Shown: positions 26,851 through 37,415 of the stretch, piece by piece | How positions within the stretch are numbered: position 1 is the stretch's first letter | How the letters are laid out: every line of letters begins with the position of its first letter | NCBI RefSeq assembly: GCF_012767755.2 | Contig: NZ_AP023189.1 | Coordinates: 992,001-1,056,000, forward strand | Reading direction: 5' to 3' | From: Pseudomonas tohonis | GTDB lineage: Bacteria > Pseudomonadota > Gammaproteobacteria > Pseudomonadales > Pseudomonadaceae | DNA: 64,000 nucleotides | Notes under the pieces: generated by a model | The model's database searches: none | What the model was told of the DNA's origin: nothing | Seen by the model: only the letters and a program-made list of their open reading frames with translations | Translations under genes and position numbers: made by a program

Positions 26851-28752
26851 ATGCACGACCACCTGAGCCGCCACGCTCGGCAAGTGCTGACCGTGGCGCA
26901 AGGCAAGGCCCAGTCCAGCGGGCCCGCCGCCGATCCTTCCATCGCTCGCTCCTGGCTGCGTTGCCTGGAGGACTACCACCTCGACCCGGCCCTGCCCATG
27001 GCGCCGACCGTGCTGGAGCATGCGCGCATGCTCGAATGCCGCGAAGGCATGCAGCAGGTGCTGGAAATCGCCAGCGGCGAGATGAGCAGCCTCTACCACC
27101 AGCTCTCCGGTGCCGGCCATGCGGTACTGCTCACCGACGCCCGGGGCGTGATCCTCAACTGCGTGACCGCCGCTGCCGAACGCCAGGCCTTCGAGCGTGC
27201 CGGCCTCTGGCTGGGCGCCGACTGGAGCGAGGCCCGCGAGGGCACCAACGGCATCGGCACCTGCGTGATCGAGCGCCAGGCGCTGACCATCCACCAGGAC
27301 GAGCACTTCCGCAGCCGCCACACCGGACTCACCTGTTCCGCCAGCCCGGTGTTCGACCCGCAGGGCGACCTGCTGGCGGTGCTCGACGTGTCGTCCGCGC
27401 GCCACGCCGTCTCGCGGCAGAGCCAGTTCCACACCATGGCGCTGGTCAACCTCTCGGCGAAGATGATCGAGAGCTGCTACTTCCTGCGCCGCTTCGAGGG
27501 CGAATGGCTGCTGCGCTTCCATTTGCAGGCCGAGTACGTGGGCCTGTTCAGCGAGGGGTTGATGGCCTTCGACGGTGAAGGGCGCATCCGTGCGGTGAAC
27601 CAGAGCGCCATCAACCTGCTCGACAGCTCCCGCGAGCGCCTGCTGGGGCAGAGCGTGGAAGCCTTCTTCGACTGCCGCCTGGACGACCTGCTCGGCCGTG
27701 CCCAGCCGCAGCCCGCCGCCAGCTGGCCACTGCGTGCACGCAATGGCCGCGCGCTGCATGCCGTGCTGCGTGGCCAGCCCCGCGTGCTGCCGCAAGTGGT
27801 GCCGCCCCGTGCGAAACCCGCCGTGCCCGGCCTGTGCCTGGGCGACCCGGCACTGGCCGCCGACTTCCGTCGCGCACTCAAGGTGTACGAGCGCGACGTG
27901 CCGTTGCTGGTCAACGGCGAGACCGGCTCCGGCAAGGAGGCCTTCGCCAAGGCCGTGCACCTGGCCAGCTCCCGCGCCGAACGGCCTTTCGTCGCGCTCA
28001 ACTGCGCGGCCATCCCGGAATCCCTGATCGAGAGCGAGCTGTTCGGCTATCGCGGCGGCAGCTTCACCGGCGCGCGCAAGGAAGGCATGCGCGGCAAGCT
28101 GCAGCAGGCCGACGGCGGCACCCTGTTCCTCGATGAAATCGGCGACATGCCCCTGGCCTTGCAGACCCGCCTTTTGCGCGTGCTGGAGGAGCGCCAGGTG
28201 GTGCCCATCGGCGGCGAGGCCCAGGCCGTGGATGTGCGCATCATCAGCGCCACCCACCGTGAACTGGGGGCTCGCGTGGCCGATGGCAGCTTCCGCGAAG
28301 ACCTCTATTACCGCCTCAATGGCCTGGTGATCGACCTGCCGCCCCTGCGCGAGCGCAGCGACCGCCCCGAGCTGCTCGACCACCTGCTGGACGAGGAAGC
28401 ACGCGGCCAGGCCATCCGCCTGGAACAGGACGCGCGCCAGGCGCTGCTCGACTACGCCTGGCCGGGCAACGTGCGCCAGCTGCGCAATGTGCTGCGCACC
28501 CTGGCGGCCCTGTGCGAGGACGGCCGCATCCGCCTCGGCGACCTGCCTGCCGAGCTGCGCCGTGCCGCCGAGCCCGCCCCCCTTGCCGAATGCATGGCGC
28601 ACCCGCTGGAGGATGCCGAGCGCAGCGCCTTGCTCGCCGCCCTGGAAAGCCAGCGCTGGCACATGACCCGCACGGCGGAGCAACTCGGCATCAGCCGCAA
28701 CACCCTGTACCGCAAGCTGCGCAAGCACTCGATCGAGACGCGCAGCCTGTAG
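26851..28752 (+). CDS. eatR: Sigma-54-dependent transcriptional activator of ethanolamine catabolism
   Basis: 633 residues, AcoR-like layout: N-terminal GAF-type sensor (about 50-215, with EGTNGIGTCVIERQALTIHQDEHF), PAS-like linker (about 225-300), AAA+ domain with Walker A NGETGSGKEAFAKA, Walker B GGTLFLDEIGDM, and C-terminal Fis-type helix-turn-helix (TRTAEQLGISRNTLYRKLRKH). The sigma-54 contact loop is GSFTGA rather than GAFTGA. It is divergent from exaC. ATG 26851 has GGAG at 26837-26840. By position and architecture it is the EatR orthologue. Confidence 0.93.
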   Translation: MHDHLSRHARQVLTVAQGKAQSSGPAADPSIARSWLRCLEDYHLDPALPMAPTVLEHARMLECREGMQQVLEIASGEMSSLYHQLSGAGHAVLLTDARGVILNCVTAAAERQAFERAGLWLGADWSEAREGTNGIGTCVIERQALTIHQDEHFRSRHTGLTCSASPVFDPQGDLLAVLDVSSARHAVSRQSQFHTMALVNLSAKMIESCYFLRRFEGEWLLRFHLQAEYVGLFSEGLMAFDGEGRIRAVNQSAINLLDSSRERLLGQSVEAFFDCRLDDLLGRAQPQPAASWPLRARNGRALHAVLRGQPRVLPQVVPPRAKPAVPGLCLGDPALAADFRRALKVYERDVPLLVNGETGSGKEAFAKAVHLASSRAERPFVALNCAAIPESLIESELFGYRGGSFTGARKEGMRGKLQQADGGTLFLDEIGDMPLALQTRLLRVLEERQVVPIGGEAQAVDVRIISATHRELGARVADGSFREDLYYRLNGLVIDLPPLRERSDRPELLDHLLDEEARGQAIRLEQDARQALLDYAWPGNVRQLRNVLRTLAALCEDGRIRLGDLPAELRRAAEPAPLAECMAHPLEDAERSALLAALESQRWHMTRTAEQLGISRNTLYRKLRKHSIETRSL

Positions 28753-28926
28753 GGGCGGCTTCAGTCGCCCGCCGTACATGAAGAACCCGCCGATTGGCGG
28801 GTTCGTTCATTGCGCGATCCGACCGGGTGCAGGGTGGATGGCGCTCTTTTCATCCACCAGCGGTGCTACGTGTGACACCGAGTCGGGGCAGCCCTGCGGG
28901 CTGCTTGGCGATTGAAATCGCCCCTA
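28749..28926. repeat. Inverted REP pair and GGTGGATG palindrome between eatR and phnX
   Basis: GTAGGGGCGGCTTCAGTCGC starts at 28749 and its inverted relative (minus strand GTAGGGGCGATTTCAATCGC) ends at 28926. This is the REP doublet arrangement called a REPIN. Between them lies the 26-bp palindrome 28833-28858 (arms GGTGGATG/CATCCACC), an inverted copy of 13102-13127 with one loop difference. The eatR stop codon region touches the first repeat. Confidence 0.8.
28783..28804 (+). terminator. Rho-independent-type terminator of eatR
   Basis: Nine-base arms GAACCCGCC (28783-28791) and GGCGGGTTC (28796-28804), loop GATT, followed by GTTCATT. It lies 31 bases after the eatR stop and is distinct from the REP repeats around it. 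Confidence 0.65.
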
Positions 28927-28948
28927 CAGGGTGCCCTCGGCGGTTTCT

Positions 28949-29776
28949 TCACACGCCCTGGGGCATCTCGCCACGCTTGAGCCGCGCGTTGATGTCGTCG
29001 ATCACCTTCGGCAGGTCGGCGATGGTGTCGATCAGGTAGTGCGGGCGGGCGCCTTCGAACTGCTGGGCGATGCGCGCGCGTTCCTGGTCCAGCTTGCCGG
29101 CAGGCAGCGCCTTGAACTGTTCCCAGGTCAGGCCCAGGGCGTTGCCGGAGCAGGTCAGGGCGACGGTCCACATGCCGGCGCTGCGGCCTTCGAGGATGCC
29201 CGGCCAGGTGTCGTCCACCTTCACGCAGGCGGCCACGTCGCTGACGCCCAGGGCGATGACGTTGGCCAGCGCCTGGGCCGGGTGCGGGCGGCCGTTGGGG
29301 ACTTCGTCCGTGGCCACCACATGGTCGGCGACATAGCCGTTCTCCTGCGCCAGCTCCACCACCTTGGCCATCACCGCCGCCGGGTAGCCGGAGCAGGAGC
29401 CGATCCTAAGCCCCTTGCCACGCAGGCTGGCGATGGCCTCCAGGGCGCCGGGGATCAGCGCCGAGTGCAGGGCGATCTTCTCGATCTGCAGGGGCATGAA
29501 GCGCTCGTAGATCGCGGTGACGTCCTCGTCCGTGGGCAGGCGGCCGAAGGCGGCGCGGTAGCGCTCGGCGATGGCGGGGATGTCGCACAGGGTGCGGATG
29601 TGGTCCCACTTGCCCATGCCCATCGGGCCCCGGGCTTCCTCCAGGCTGACGGTGACACCGAACTCGGCGAAGGCCTCGACGAAGATCTGCGTCGGCGCGA
29701 AGGAGCCGAAGTCGACCACGGTGCCGGCCCAGTCGAGGATGGCGGCTTGCAGGTGGGTGGGGTGTTGGTAGTTCAT
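28949..29776 (-). CDS. phnX: Phosphonoacetaldehyde hydrolase (phosphonatase)
   Basis: 275 residues, HAD superfamily. The nucleophile motif is [13 protein letters not shown] (Asp15 region), the Schiff-base lysine lies in [14 protein letters not shown] (about residue 56), motif II is [11 protein letters not shown], and [19 protein letters not shown] supplies the acidic motif IV. It cleaves the C-P bond of phosphonoacetaldehyde to acetaldehyde and phosphate. ATG 29776 has AAGGAG 6 bases before it. It follows the MFS transporter gene by 22 bp, so the two are an operon; phnW lies further upstream behind a terminator. Confidence 0.97.
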   Translation of the reverse strand: MNYQHPTHLQAAILDWAGTVVDFGSFAPTQIFVEAFAEFGVTVSLEEARGPMGMGKWDHIRTLCDIPAIAERYRAAFGRLPTDEDVTAIYERFMPLQIEKIALHSALIPGALEAIASLRGKGLRIGSCSGYPAAVMAKVVELAQENGYVADHVVATDEVPNGRPHPAQALANVIALGVSDVAACVKVDDTWPGILEGRSAGMWTVALTCSGNALGLTWEQFKALPAGKLDQERARIAQQFEGARPHYLIDTIADLPKVIDDINARLKRGEMPQGV

Positions 29777-29798
29777 GGGTGTCTCCTTGGGGGTGAAG

Positions 29799-31145
29799 TC
29801 AGGTGCGGGTGCCGAGGGGCTGGCCGCCATGGGTGGGGGAGGGGATGAGCCCGTCGAGGACCTTCAGGGTCTTGGGCCGGCTGTTCCAGAACGGCACCAG
29901 CATCAGGCTGGCGAGCAGGGCCGCGACGGTGAAGCCGATGAACACGGTGGTGGTGTCGAAGTAGCCCGGCAGCAGGCCGCCGAGGATGGCGCCGACCGAG
30001 CCACAGCCGTTTACGAAGCCGGCTGCGGTGCCGGCCGCTTCGGTGGTGCCGAAGTCGATGGCGGCGGAGCTGCTGATCATCGAGTCGGGGCCGTAGAGGG
30101 TCAGGCCCATCATGAACAGCAGGCCGACTACCAGGTACAGGCTGCCGCTCTGCATCGCGGGCACGAACAGCCCCAGGCACAGGGTCAGCGCCACCAGGCT
30201 GATGACGCAGGCGGGCATGCGCCGCGCGCCGAACCAGCGGTCGGAGGCGATGCCGATGAGGATGGGCCCCACCAGGCCGGCCACCTCGAAGGCGGTGGGC
30301 ACGATGGCCGAGGCGACCTTGCCCACGGCGGGCATGCGCTCGTAGACCATCATCGGGCCCCACAGCAGGATCGCGTAGCGCGCCGGCTTGAGCAGGAAGT
30401 AGGCGAGGCCGAGGACCAGCACCGTGCGGTTGCCCATGATCTTGCGCAGCGAGACCCAGTGGCTGTCGCGCTCGATCTTCAGCTCGCGCGAGGTCTTCAC
30501 TTCCATCTCGACCGGCTCCAGCCCCACTTCCTCGGGGCGGTTGCGCTGCAGCAGCCAGAACAGCACCGCCACCACCAGCACCACCGCCGCGCTGGAGACG
30601 AAGGCCGCGCGCCAGTCGCCGAACACCTGGTACGCCCACCAGCCGGCGAAAGGTGTGGAGACCAGGCCGCCGAAGGCGTAGCAGGTGCTCCAGTAGCCCA
30701 GCACCCGGCCGCGCTCGCGGGTGGCGAAGAAGCAGCCGATGTTCTTGCACAGCCCGCTCCAGCCGGTGGACTGCGCCAGGCCCTGGATCACCATGCAGGT
30801 GGCGAAGATCGGCAGGGTGGCGAAGGTGCCCATGGCCAGTGCGGCGAGCGCGGAGACCAGCAGGCCGCCGAAGACGATCACGCGGGGGCCGAAGCGATCG
30901 GCGAAGATGCCCCAGGTGAACTGGCCGATGGCGTAGGCGGTGAGATAGAGGGCATCGAGGTTGGCCATCGCCGACTTGTCGAGCTCGAAATCGACGTCTT
31001 CGCCGATGCCCAGCTTGGCCACCGAGAAGGCCTTGCGGGTGAAGTAGAAGGCGGCATAGGCCAGCCAGGTGATGAGGAAGATCTGTACACGCCAGCGGTG
31101 GATGGATTTCCACCCGTGCTGGAAGACACCTGCAGCGTTGTTCAT
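29799..31145 (-). CDS. MFS transporter, organophosphate/phosphate antiporter family
   Basis: 448 residues, 12 membrane segments. [16 protein letters not shown] near residue 29 (the Arg of the GlpT/UhpT phosphate-binding site), [20 protein letters not shown] and [24 protein letters not shown] are hallmarks of the organophosphate:Pi antiporter family (GlpT, UhpT, UhpC, PgtP). Lying directly before phnX, it probably carries 2-aminoethylphosphonate or a related phosphonate in exchange for phosphate. The substrate is inferred from context. A 220-bp gap with a terminator separates it from phnW. Confidence 0.9.
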   Translation of the reverse strand: MNNAAGVFQHGWKSIHRWRVQIFLITWLAYAAFYFTRKAFSVAKLGIGEDVDFELDKSAMANLDALYLTAYAIGQFTWGIFADRFGPRVIVFGGLLVSALAALAMGTFATLPIFATCMVIQGLAQSTGWSGLCKNIGCFFATRERGRVLGYWSTCYAFGGLVSTPFAGWWAYQVFGDWRAAFVSSAAVVLVVAVLFWLLQRNRPEEVGLEPVEMEVKTSRELKIERDSHWVSLRKIMGNRTVLVLGLAYFLLKPARYAILLWGPMMVYERMPAVGKVASAIVPTAFEVAGLVGPILIGIASDRWFGARRMPACVISLVALTLCLGLFVPAMQSGSLYLVVGLLFMMGLTLYGPDSMISSSAAIDFGTTEAAGTAAGFVNGCGSVGAILGGLLPGYFDTTTVFIGFTVAALLASLMLVPFWNSRPKTLKVLDGLIPSPTHGGQPLGTRT

Positions 31146-31318
31146 GGTTCTGACCCCTGTGGGTTGGCGACAGTGCGTGAGGGAGGCTGTTGTTGTTCTT
31201 GGTACTTCCTGGCTGTCTAAACGCCTGGCCTGGTCAGAAGGGCAGAGGCCGTGCGTCAGGCATGGTGCTGATCGTCTCGGGTGGGCGGGCTCCTCGCCGG
31301 CGCGGCCGGCTGACGCGG

Positions 31319-31353
31319 AAAAAGAGGCCGCCCGCTCGGGTAGGCGGGCGGCC
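31319..31353 (-). terminator. Rho-independent terminator of phnW
   Basis: On the minus strand, a 10-bp stem (GGCCGCCCGC at 31326-31335 with GCGGGCGGCC at 31344-31353) is followed by TCTTTTT (31319-31325). It starts 13 bases after the phnW stop. The MFS-phnX pair downstream therefore probably has its own promoter or relies on read-through. Confidence 0.8.
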
Positions 31354-31365
31354 CAAGGGGGCGGG

Positions 31366-32535
31366 TCAGGCCGCCGTTTTCTCGAGGGTCACGCCCATCG
31401 CCTGGAGGGACTCGGCGATGGCGCGCAGCAGCTGGCGGACGATGGGCTCGTCGATCTGGCCGATGCAGCCGATGCGGAAGCTCTCGGCCTGGGTCAGCTT
31501 GCCGGGGTAGATGACGAACTGGCGGGCCTTGAGCTCGTCGTAGAAGCGCTTGAACTCGAAGGCCGGGTGCTCGGGGCTGAAGAAGGTGGTGATGATCGGC
31601 GACAGCCAGCGGTCCTCCAGCAGCGTCTCGAAGCCCAGCTCGCGCATGCCGGCCACCAGCACGTCGCGGTTGCGCGTGTAGCGCGCCAGGCGGCCCTGCA
31701 CGCCGCCCTCGGCCGCGTGCTGTTCCAGCGCTGCGTGGAAGGCCACCACGCTGTGGGTGGGTGGGGTGAAGCGCCACTGGCCGGTGCGCTCCATGTAGCG
31801 CCACTGCTCCAGCAGGTCGAGGCTCAGGGAGTGGGCGCGGCCGGCGGACTCCTCCAGCAGGTCGCGGCGGATGATCACGAAGCCGAAACCGGGGATGCCC
31901 TCGATACATTTGTTGGCCGAGGACACCAGGACATCGAACGGCACCTCGTCCACCGTCAGCGGCACTGCGCCGAAGGAGCTCATGGCGTCGACGATCAGGC
32001 GCTTGCCATGAGCCTTCACCACGGCCGCCAGCTCACGCAGGGGGTTGAGGATGCCGGAGCTGGTCTCGCAGTGGACCAGGAACACGGTGGTCACCTCGGG
32101 ATGGGCGCGCAGCAGGGCGTCGACCTCGTCCGGCTGCGGCGGCAGGTAGTCGCCCTTGTCCAGCGCGATATGGGCGCGGCCCAGGTAGTCCAGGGTCTTG
32201 GCGGCGCGCTGGCCGTAGGCGCCGTTCATCAGGATCAGCGCCTTGCCGTCGCGGGGGATGGCGGTGGCCAGGGCTGCTTCCACCGAGAAGGTACCGCTGC
32301 CCTGCAGGGGCACGCAGGCGTAGCTGTCGTCGGCTACCCCGGCCATGGCCAGCAGCTGCTGGCGGATCTCGGCGGTGACGCGGTTGAAGTCGGCGTCCCA
32401 CGAGCCCCAGTCGCGCAGCATGGCCTCCTTGGTGGCGCGCGAGGTGGTCAGCGGGCCGGGGGTCAGCAGGTAGGGCTCGCCCTGGACCGGCGCGGCGAGG
32501 GGCGTATGTGATGCGGGGAATTCGGCGTGGCTCAT
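31366..32535 (-). CDS. phnW: 2-aminoethylphosphonate:pyruvate transaminase
   Basis: 389 residues, class V PLP aminotransferase. It begins its core with [19 protein letters not shown], has [15 protein letters not shown] for cofactor phosphate binding, [12 protein letters not shown] with the ring-binding Asp, and the PLP lysine in [15 protein letters not shown] (about residue 200). These match PhnW rather than the broader alanine-glyoxylate group. It converts 2-aminoethylphosphonate plus pyruvate to phosphonoacetaldehyde plus alanine, the substrate of PhnX. It is divergent from a LysR regulator with an operator-like palindrome between them. Confidence 0.96.
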   Translation of the reverse strand: MSHAEFPASHTPLAAPVQGEPYLLTPGPLTTSRATKEAMLRDWGSWDADFNRVTAEIRQQLLAMAGVADDSYACVPLQGSGTFSVEAALATAIPRDGKALILMNGAYGQRAAKTLDYLGRAHIALDKGDYLPPQPDEVDALLRAHPEVTTVFLVHCETSSGILNPLRELAAVVKAHGKRLIVDAMSSFGAVPLTVDEVPFDVLVSSANKCIEGIPGFGFVIIRRDLLEESAGRAHSLSLDLLEQWRYMERTGQWRFTPPTHSVVAFHAALEQHAAEGGVQGRLARYTRNRDVLVAGMRELGFETLLEDRWLSPIITTFFSPEHPAFEFKRFYDELKARQFVIYPGKLTQAESFRIGCIGQIDEPIVRQLLRAIAESLQAMGVTLEKTAA

Positions 32536-32600
32536 GATCGTCTCCAGCAGATGCGGGTGGGCGGGACTGGCGTCGATCAGACCAATTCATGGTTAATAAC

Positions 32601-32623
32601 TGAAATCGATTTATGGTATTTCA
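32601..32623. promoter_or_regulatory. LysR-type operator TGAAAT-N11-ATTTCA
   Basis: In the 120-bp AT-rich gap between divergent phnW and the LysR gene lies a perfect six-base inverted repeat with an 11-bp spacer, containing the classical T-N11-A LysR box. It is 66 bp before the phnW start and 33 bp before the regulator start, well placed to activate phnW and autorepress the regulator. Confidence 0.75.
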
Positions 32624-32655
32624 CTGACAAGCAGAGCTTATTTATCGGAGGGGCG

Positions 32656-33534
32656 ATGTCGGTTTCCCAGGCGCAGCTCAAGGCCTTCCACGCCGTGGCG
32701 GTGCACGGCAACTTCACCCGCGCGGCGGAACAGTTGTGCCTCAGCCAGCCGGCGGTTTCCGACCAGGTGCGCAAGCTGGAGGAACGCTTCGGCGTGCTGC
32801 TGTTCAACCGCAACAAGCGCTCGGTGCAGCTCACCGAACTGGGCGAGCGCCTGCTGGCCATCACCCAGCGCCTGTTCGCTGCCGAGCGCGAGGCCGAGGA
32901 ACTGCTCACCAGCTCCCGCGCCCTGCAGAGCGGCAGCCTGACCCTGGCGGTGGACGCGCCCATGCACCTGCTGCCCTACATCGCGCGCTTCTGCGAGCGC
33001 TACCCGGGCATCCGCGTCAGCCTGGTGACCGGCAACACCGACGAATCCCTGCGCCGGCTGTTCGACTACCAGGCCGACTTCGCCGTGCTCGGCCGCCCGG
33101 TGGACGACGAGCGCCTGATCGCCCACGTGCTCAGCAGCGGCCCGCTGGTGGCCTTCGTCGCCGACGCCCACCCCTGGGCAGGACGCGACTCCATCTACCT
33201 CGCCGACCTGCACCAGACGCCGCTGGTGCTGCGCGAACAGGGCTCCATGACCCGGCAGATGCTGGAAGACGAGATGCACCGCCTGCACCTCGAAACCCGC
33301 ACCGCCATCGAGGTGGAAGGCCGCGAAGCGGTGTTCGAGATGGTCGTCGCCGGCCTCGGCGTCGGCATCGTCTCCGCCGCCGAACTCGGCTCCAGCCGCG
33401 GCGTGCACGTGCTGCCGATCCTCGACTTCGAACCACGCATGACCGAGACGCTGGTGTGTTTGAGGGAGCAGGGGGCGAGGCGGGTGATGGGGGCGTTTTT
33501 GGAGGTGGTGGGGATCAAGGGCGCTACGTCCTGA
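32656..33534 (+). CDS. LysR-type regulator of the aminoethylphosphonate genes
   Basis: 292 residues. N-terminal winged helix (AFHAVAVHGNFTRAAEQLCLSQPAVSDQVRKLEERFG, about 9-45) and a full effector domain. ATG 32656 follows GGAGGGG directly. Regulators of this LysR type commonly neighbour phnWX and respond to aminoethylphosphonate. The adjacent T-N11-A site supports control of phnW; control of MFS-phnX is inferred. Confidence 0.9.
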   Translation: MSVSQAQLKAFHAVAVHGNFTRAAEQLCLSQPAVSDQVRKLEERFGVLLFNRNKRSVQLTELGERLLAITQRLFAAEREAEELLTSSRALQSGSLTLAVDAPMHLLPYIARFCERYPGIRVSLVTGNTDESLRRLFDYQADFAVLGRPVDDERLIAHVLSSGPLVAFVADAHPWAGRDSIYLADLHQTPLVLREQGSMTRQMLEDEMHRLHLETRTAIEVEGREAVFEMVVAGLGVGIVSAAELGSSRGVHVLPILDFEPRMTETLVCLREQGARRVMGAFLEVVGIKGATS

Positions 33535-33715
33535 TTTCTTACTCAGGCTATTGATCACCCGTTCGTGAGCCGCATCACGCGGCCCGCTTTCCTTGCTCCC
33601 CCGTCCCGGTTCATCCTTCGCCTGTGGCGTAGTGCCATGATTTTCTGCCGCTTCTCGCCTGGGCAAATCCGAGGGGTGGCAGCCATGGAAGACCTGCAAA
33701 AGGAGTTGCGGCGGG

Positions 33716-34933
33716 ATGCGCGTGCTGTTCATTCACCAGAATTTCCCTGGCCAGTTCCGTCATCTCGCGGCTCACCTGGCGAAGCGGGACGATGTCGAGG
33801 TCCTGGCCATCGGTCGTGAGCAGGCGCCGGGCCTGCCGGGTGTGCGGTTGTTGCGCTACAAACCCCATCGCAAGGCGAGTGCGCAGACGCACCCTTATGT
33901 GCGTACCTTCGAGGATGGCGTGCTGCATGGCCAGCAGGTGCTGCGCCTGTTGCTGGACCTGAAGGGCAAGGGCTACCGGCCGGATGTGGTGGTCGCCCAT
34001 CCCGGCTGGGGAGAGAGCCTGTATGTGAAGGAGGCCTTCCCCTCGGCGCGGTTGATCCATTTCTGCGAGTACTACTACCAGGCCCGTGGCGCCGATGCCG
34101 GCTTCGACCCGGAGTTTCCGCTCGATACCAACGGCGCCGCGAGCATCCGCAGCCGCAATGCGCTGCACCTGCTCAACCTGGAGAACTGCGACCTCGCCAT
34201 CACGCCGACGCACTGGCAGCGCAGCGTGCACCCTGCGGCTTACCGCGAGGGCATGCGGGTGATCCACGAGGGCATCGATATCGCCGGGCTGGGCCCCGAT
34301 CCCGAGGCGAGCCTGCAACTGCCCGACGGCCGGGTGCTGAAGGCCGGACAGCCGATCCTCACTTATGTGGCGCGCAACCTCGAGCCTTACCGGGGCTTCC
34401 ATAGCTTCATGCGGGCCTTGCCGCGTATCCTCGCGGCGCACCCGACCTGCCAGGTGGTGGTGGTCGGAGGCGATGAGGTCAGCTACGGCAGCCGGCCCAG
34501 GGGCGCCGCCAACTGGCGCAGCAAGCTGCTGGCGGAGAACCCGGTCGACCTGCAGCGGGTGCACTTCCTCGGCAAGGTGCCCTATGCCACCTACAAGCGG
34601 GTGCTGCAGGTTTCCGCCGCGCATATCTACCTGACCTACCCCTTCGTCCTGTCCTGGTCCCTGCTGGAGGCCATGGCCAGCGGCTGCCTGGTCATCGGCT
34701 CGGACACGGCGCCTGTGCGCGAGGTGATCGAGGATGGGCGCAACGGCCTGCTGGTGGATTTCTTCGATACCGAGCGGATCGCCGAGAAGGCCCTGGCGGC
34801 GCTGGCCGAGCCCGAGCGCTTCCACGCCCTGAGGCAGCAGGCGGCGGCCAGCGCACGGGGTTATTCGACCGACGACGGTGTAGCTGGCTACCTGAAGGTG
34901 CTGGGTCTCGACGAGGTCATGGCTCCCGCCTGA
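33716..34933 (+). CDS. Glycosyltransferase, GT4/GT-B fold
   Basis: 405 residues. N-terminal Rossmann domain starts MRVLFIHQNFPGQFRHLAAHL. C-terminal nucleotide-sugar domain shows TYVARNLEPYRGFHSFMRALP, VHFLGKVPYATYKRVLQ and the GT4 signature SWSLLEAMASGCLVIGSDTAPVREVI with the EAMASG core. AAAAGGAG lies 11-18 bases before the ATG. The HQNFPGQFRHL/EPYRGFHSFM subgroup is found in capsule or surface glycan loci, but here the gene stands alone before mpl, so the acceptor is unknown. It is absent from this position in P. aeruginosa as I recall it, so it may be an insertion. Confidence 0.9.
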   Translation: MRVLFIHQNFPGQFRHLAAHLAKRDDVEVLAIGREQAPGLPGVRLLRYKPHRKASAQTHPYVRTFEDGVLHGQQVLRLLLDLKGKGYRPDVVVAHPGWGESLYVKEAFPSARLIHFCEYYYQARGADAGFDPEFPLDTNGAASIRSRNALHLLNLENCDLAITPTHWQRSVHPAAYREGMRVIHEGIDIAGLGPDPEASLQLPDGRVLKAGQPILTYVARNLEPYRGFHSFMRALPRILAAHPTCQVVVVGGDEVSYGSRPRGAANWRSKLLAENPVDLQRVHFLGKVPYATYKRVLQVSAAHIYLTYPFVLSWSLLEAMASGCLVIGSDTAPVREVIEDGRNGLLVDFFDTERIAEKALAALAEPERFHALRQQAAASARGYSTDDGVAGYLKVLGLDEVMAPA

Positions 34934-35104
34934 ACAAGGGGGGCGCTTGCAGGGCATCGCCTCGAATTCGCTGTGCGTCCCGGGGAATGAAACCGCCGTC
35001 CGGCCCTCTACATATGCCGCAGGGCCGGGCTCCGGGCGGGGCCGCTGTGCTAACCTGCGACAAGTTTTTTTCGGGCTCCCCCAGCCCGTTTCCAGAGGTC
35101 ATCC

Positions 35105-36457
35105 ATGCATATCCATATCCTCGGCATCTGCGGCACCTTCATGGGTTCGCTCGCGGTGCTGGCCAAGGAACTCGGCCATCGCGTCACCGGCTCCGACGCC
35201 AACGTCTACCCGCCCATGAGCACCCAGCTGGAGGCCCAGGGCATCGAGCTGATGCAGGGCTACGACCCCGCGCACCTGGACCCGGCGCCGGACCTGGTGG
35301 TGGTGGGCAACGCGCTGTCGCGGGGCAACCCGGCGGTGGAGCATGTGCTGAACAAGGGGCTGCCCTATGTTTCCGGCCCGCAGTGGCTGGCGGACCATGT
35401 GCTGCAGGGCCGCTGGGTGATGGCGGTGGCCGGTACCCACGGCAAGACCACCACCACCAGCATGCTGGCATGGGTGCTGGAGCATGCGGGCATGAGCCCG
35501 GGCTTCCTCATCGGCGGGGTGCCGCAGAATTTCGGCATCTCCGCGCGCCTGGGTGGCACGCCGTTCTTCGTGGTGGAGGCGGACGAGTACGACAGCGCCT
35601 TCTTCGACAAGCGCTCGAAGTTCGTCCACTACCGTCCGCGCACGGCGATCCTCAACAACCTGGAGTTCGATCACGCGGATATCTTCCCCGACCTCGCGGC
35701 CATCGAGCGGCAGTTCCACCACCTGGTGCGCACCATCCCCGGCGAGGGGCTGATCATCCATCCCACCACCGAGCCGGCCCTGGTGCGGGTGCTGGAGATG
35801 GGCTGCTGGACGAAGGTCGAGACCACCGGTGAAGGCGGCCAGTGGCAGGTGCGCCTGCTCAGCGAGGACGGCTCGCGCTTCGAGGTGCGGTTCGACGGCA
35901 AGGTGCAGGGCACCGTGGAGTGGAGCCTGACTGGCCAGCACAACGTGGCCAACGCCCTGGCGACCCTCGCCGCCGCGCGCCATGTCGGCGTGGTGCCGGA
36001 ACTGGGCATCGCCGCGCTGAGCGCCTTCCGCAACGTGAAGCGGCGCATGGAGAAGGTCGCCGAGGTCAAAGGCGTGACGATCTACGACGACTTCGCCCAC
36101 CATCCCACCGCCATCGCCACCACCCTCGACGGCCTGCGCAAGCGCGTGGGCGAGGCGCCGGTGATCGCCATCATCGAGCCGCGTTCCAACTCCATGAAGC
36201 TCGGCGCCCACCGCGACGGCCTGCCGGAGAGCGTGGCCCAGGCCGACCAGGTGATCTGGTACGCGCCGCCGAACCTGGGCTGGGACCTGGCCGCCACGGC
36301 CGTCGCCTGCCCGGTACCGGCGGTGGTCTGCGATTCGCTGGAGGCGATCATCGAGCGCGTCAAGGGCCAGGCACGCCCGGGCACCGAGGTGGTGATCATG
36401 AGCAACGGCGGTTTCGGCGGCCTGCACGGCAAGCTGGCCAAGGCGCTGGAAGGCTGA
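35105..36457 (+). CDS. mpl: UDP-MurNAc:L-Ala-gamma-D-Glu-meso-DAP ligase
   Basis: 450 residues, Mur ligase family. N-terminal [27 protein letters not shown]-binding [58 protein letters not shown] and [14 protein letters not shown] are all as in Mpl. It reattaches murein tripeptide to UDP-MurNAc during peptidoglycan recycling in the cytosol. ubiX follows by 10 bp. A CGGGCT/AGCCCG hairpin lies at 35072-35088 just before the start, after a T7 run. Confidence 0.98.
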   Translation: MHIHILGICGTFMGSLAVLAKELGHRVTGSDANVYPPMSTQLEAQGIELMQGYDPAHLDPAPDLVVVGNALSRGNPAVEHVLNKGLPYVSGPQWLADHVLQGRWVMAVAGTHGKTTTTSMLAWVLEHAGMSPGFLIGGVPQNFGISARLGGTPFFVVEADEYDSAFFDKRSKFVHYRPRTAILNNLEFDHADIFPDLAAIERQFHHLVRTIPGEGLIIHPTTEPALVRVLEMGCWTKVETTGEGGQWQVRLLSEDGSRFEVRFDGKVQGTVEWSLTGQHNVANALATLAAARHVGVVPELGIAALSAFRNVKRRMEKVAEVKGVTIYDDFAHHPTAIATTLDGLRKRVGEAPVIAIIEPRSNSMKLGAHRDGLPESVAQADQVIWYAPPNLGWDLAATAVACPVPAVVCDSLEAIIERVKGQARPGTEVVIMSNGGFGGLHGKLAKALEG

Positions 36458-36467
36458 GGACGACGAC

Positions 36468-37100
36468 ATGAGCGGACCCGAACGCGTCACCCTGGCGATG
36501 ACCGGCGCCTCCGGCGCCCAGTACGGCCTGCGCCTGCTGGACTGCCTGGTGCAGGAGGATCGCGAGGTGCACTTCCTCATCTCCAAGGCCGCTCAGCTGG
36601 TGATGGCCACCGAGACCGAGGTCACCCTGCCGCCCAAGCCGCAGTCGATGCAGGCTTTCCTCAACGAGTACACCGGCGCGGCGCCGGGGCAGATCCGCGT
36701 CTACGGCAAGGAGGACTGGATGGCCCCGGCGGCTTCCGGTTCCGGCGCGCCGGGGGCGATGGTGGTGGTGCCCTGTTCCACCGGGACGCTTTCGGCCATC
36801 GCCACCGGTGCCTGCAACAACCTGATCGAGCGCGCCGCGGACGTGGCGTTGAAAGAGCGGCGCAAGCTGATCCTGGTACCCCGCGAGGCGCCGTATTCCA
36901 GCATTCACCTGGAGAACATGCTCAAGCTCTCCAACCTCGGCGCGATCATCCTGCCGGCGTCCCCTGGCTTCTATCACCAGCCGCAGACCATCGATGACCT
37001 GGTGGACTTCGTGGTGGCGCGCATCCTCAACCTGCTGGAAATCCCCCAGGACATGCTGCCGCGCTGGGGCGAGCATCACCTGCAGAGCAGCGATGACTGA
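36468..37100 (+). CDS. ubiX: Flavin prenyltransferase UbiX
   Basis: 210 residues. The flavin-binding [14 protein letters not shown] (about 9-22), catalytic-region [44 protein letters not shown] and the C-terminal [22 protein letters not shown] are family signatures. It makes prenylated FMN for the UbiD decarboxylase in ubiquinone synthesis. The stop overlaps the following lipoprotein gene by 8 bases. Confidence 0.98.
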   Translation: MSGPERVTLAMTGASGAQYGLRLLDCLVQEDREVHFLISKAAQLVMATETEVTLPPKPQSMQAFLNEYTGAAPGQIRVYGKEDWMAPAASGSGAPGAMVVVPCSTGTLSAIATGACNNLIERAADVALKERRKLILVPREAPYSSIHLENMLKLSNLGAIILPASPGFYHQPQTIDDLVDFVVARILNLLEIPQDMLPRWGEHHLQSSDD

Positions 37101-37392
37101 GCGCCGGATTCTGAGCCTCGGCGTCGTTGCGTTGCTGCTGGCGCTCCAGGGCTGCGCCGCCGTGCGCACCCTGGACGCGGCCAAGCCCGGCGCGCCCATC
37201 ATCTACTCCGGCACCCGGCTGGACTGGTACTCCCTCAATGGCGGTTGCTGCCCCATGGACCGTTTCGGCGCCGAGGCGCCGGGCTGGGCGGCGTTCGACC
37301 TGCCGTTCAGCGCGTTGCTGGAGACGCTGTTGCTGCCCTTCGCGGTGGCGGCGGAACTGGGCGTCGGGTTGGGCGTGACCGGCGGGAATTGA
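37093..37392 (+). CDS. YceK/YidQ family small lipoprotein
   Basis: 99 residues. Lipoprotein signal LLLALQGCA with the lipidated Cys at 21, then [24 protein letters not shown] and [22 protein letters not shown], the pattern of the YceK/YidQ (DUF1375) lipoproteins. Envelope location is inferred from the lipobox. Function unknown. It overlaps ubiX by 8 bases and is followed by a REP interrupted by a MITE-like element. Confidence 0.85.
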   Translation: MTERRILSLGVVALLLALQGCAAVRTLDAAKPGAPIIYSGTRLDWYSLNGGCCPMDRFGAEAPGWAAFDLPFSALLETLLLPFAVAAELGVGLGVTGGN

Positions 37393-37415
37393 AGCACTCT
37401 GCAGGGGCGAATTCA

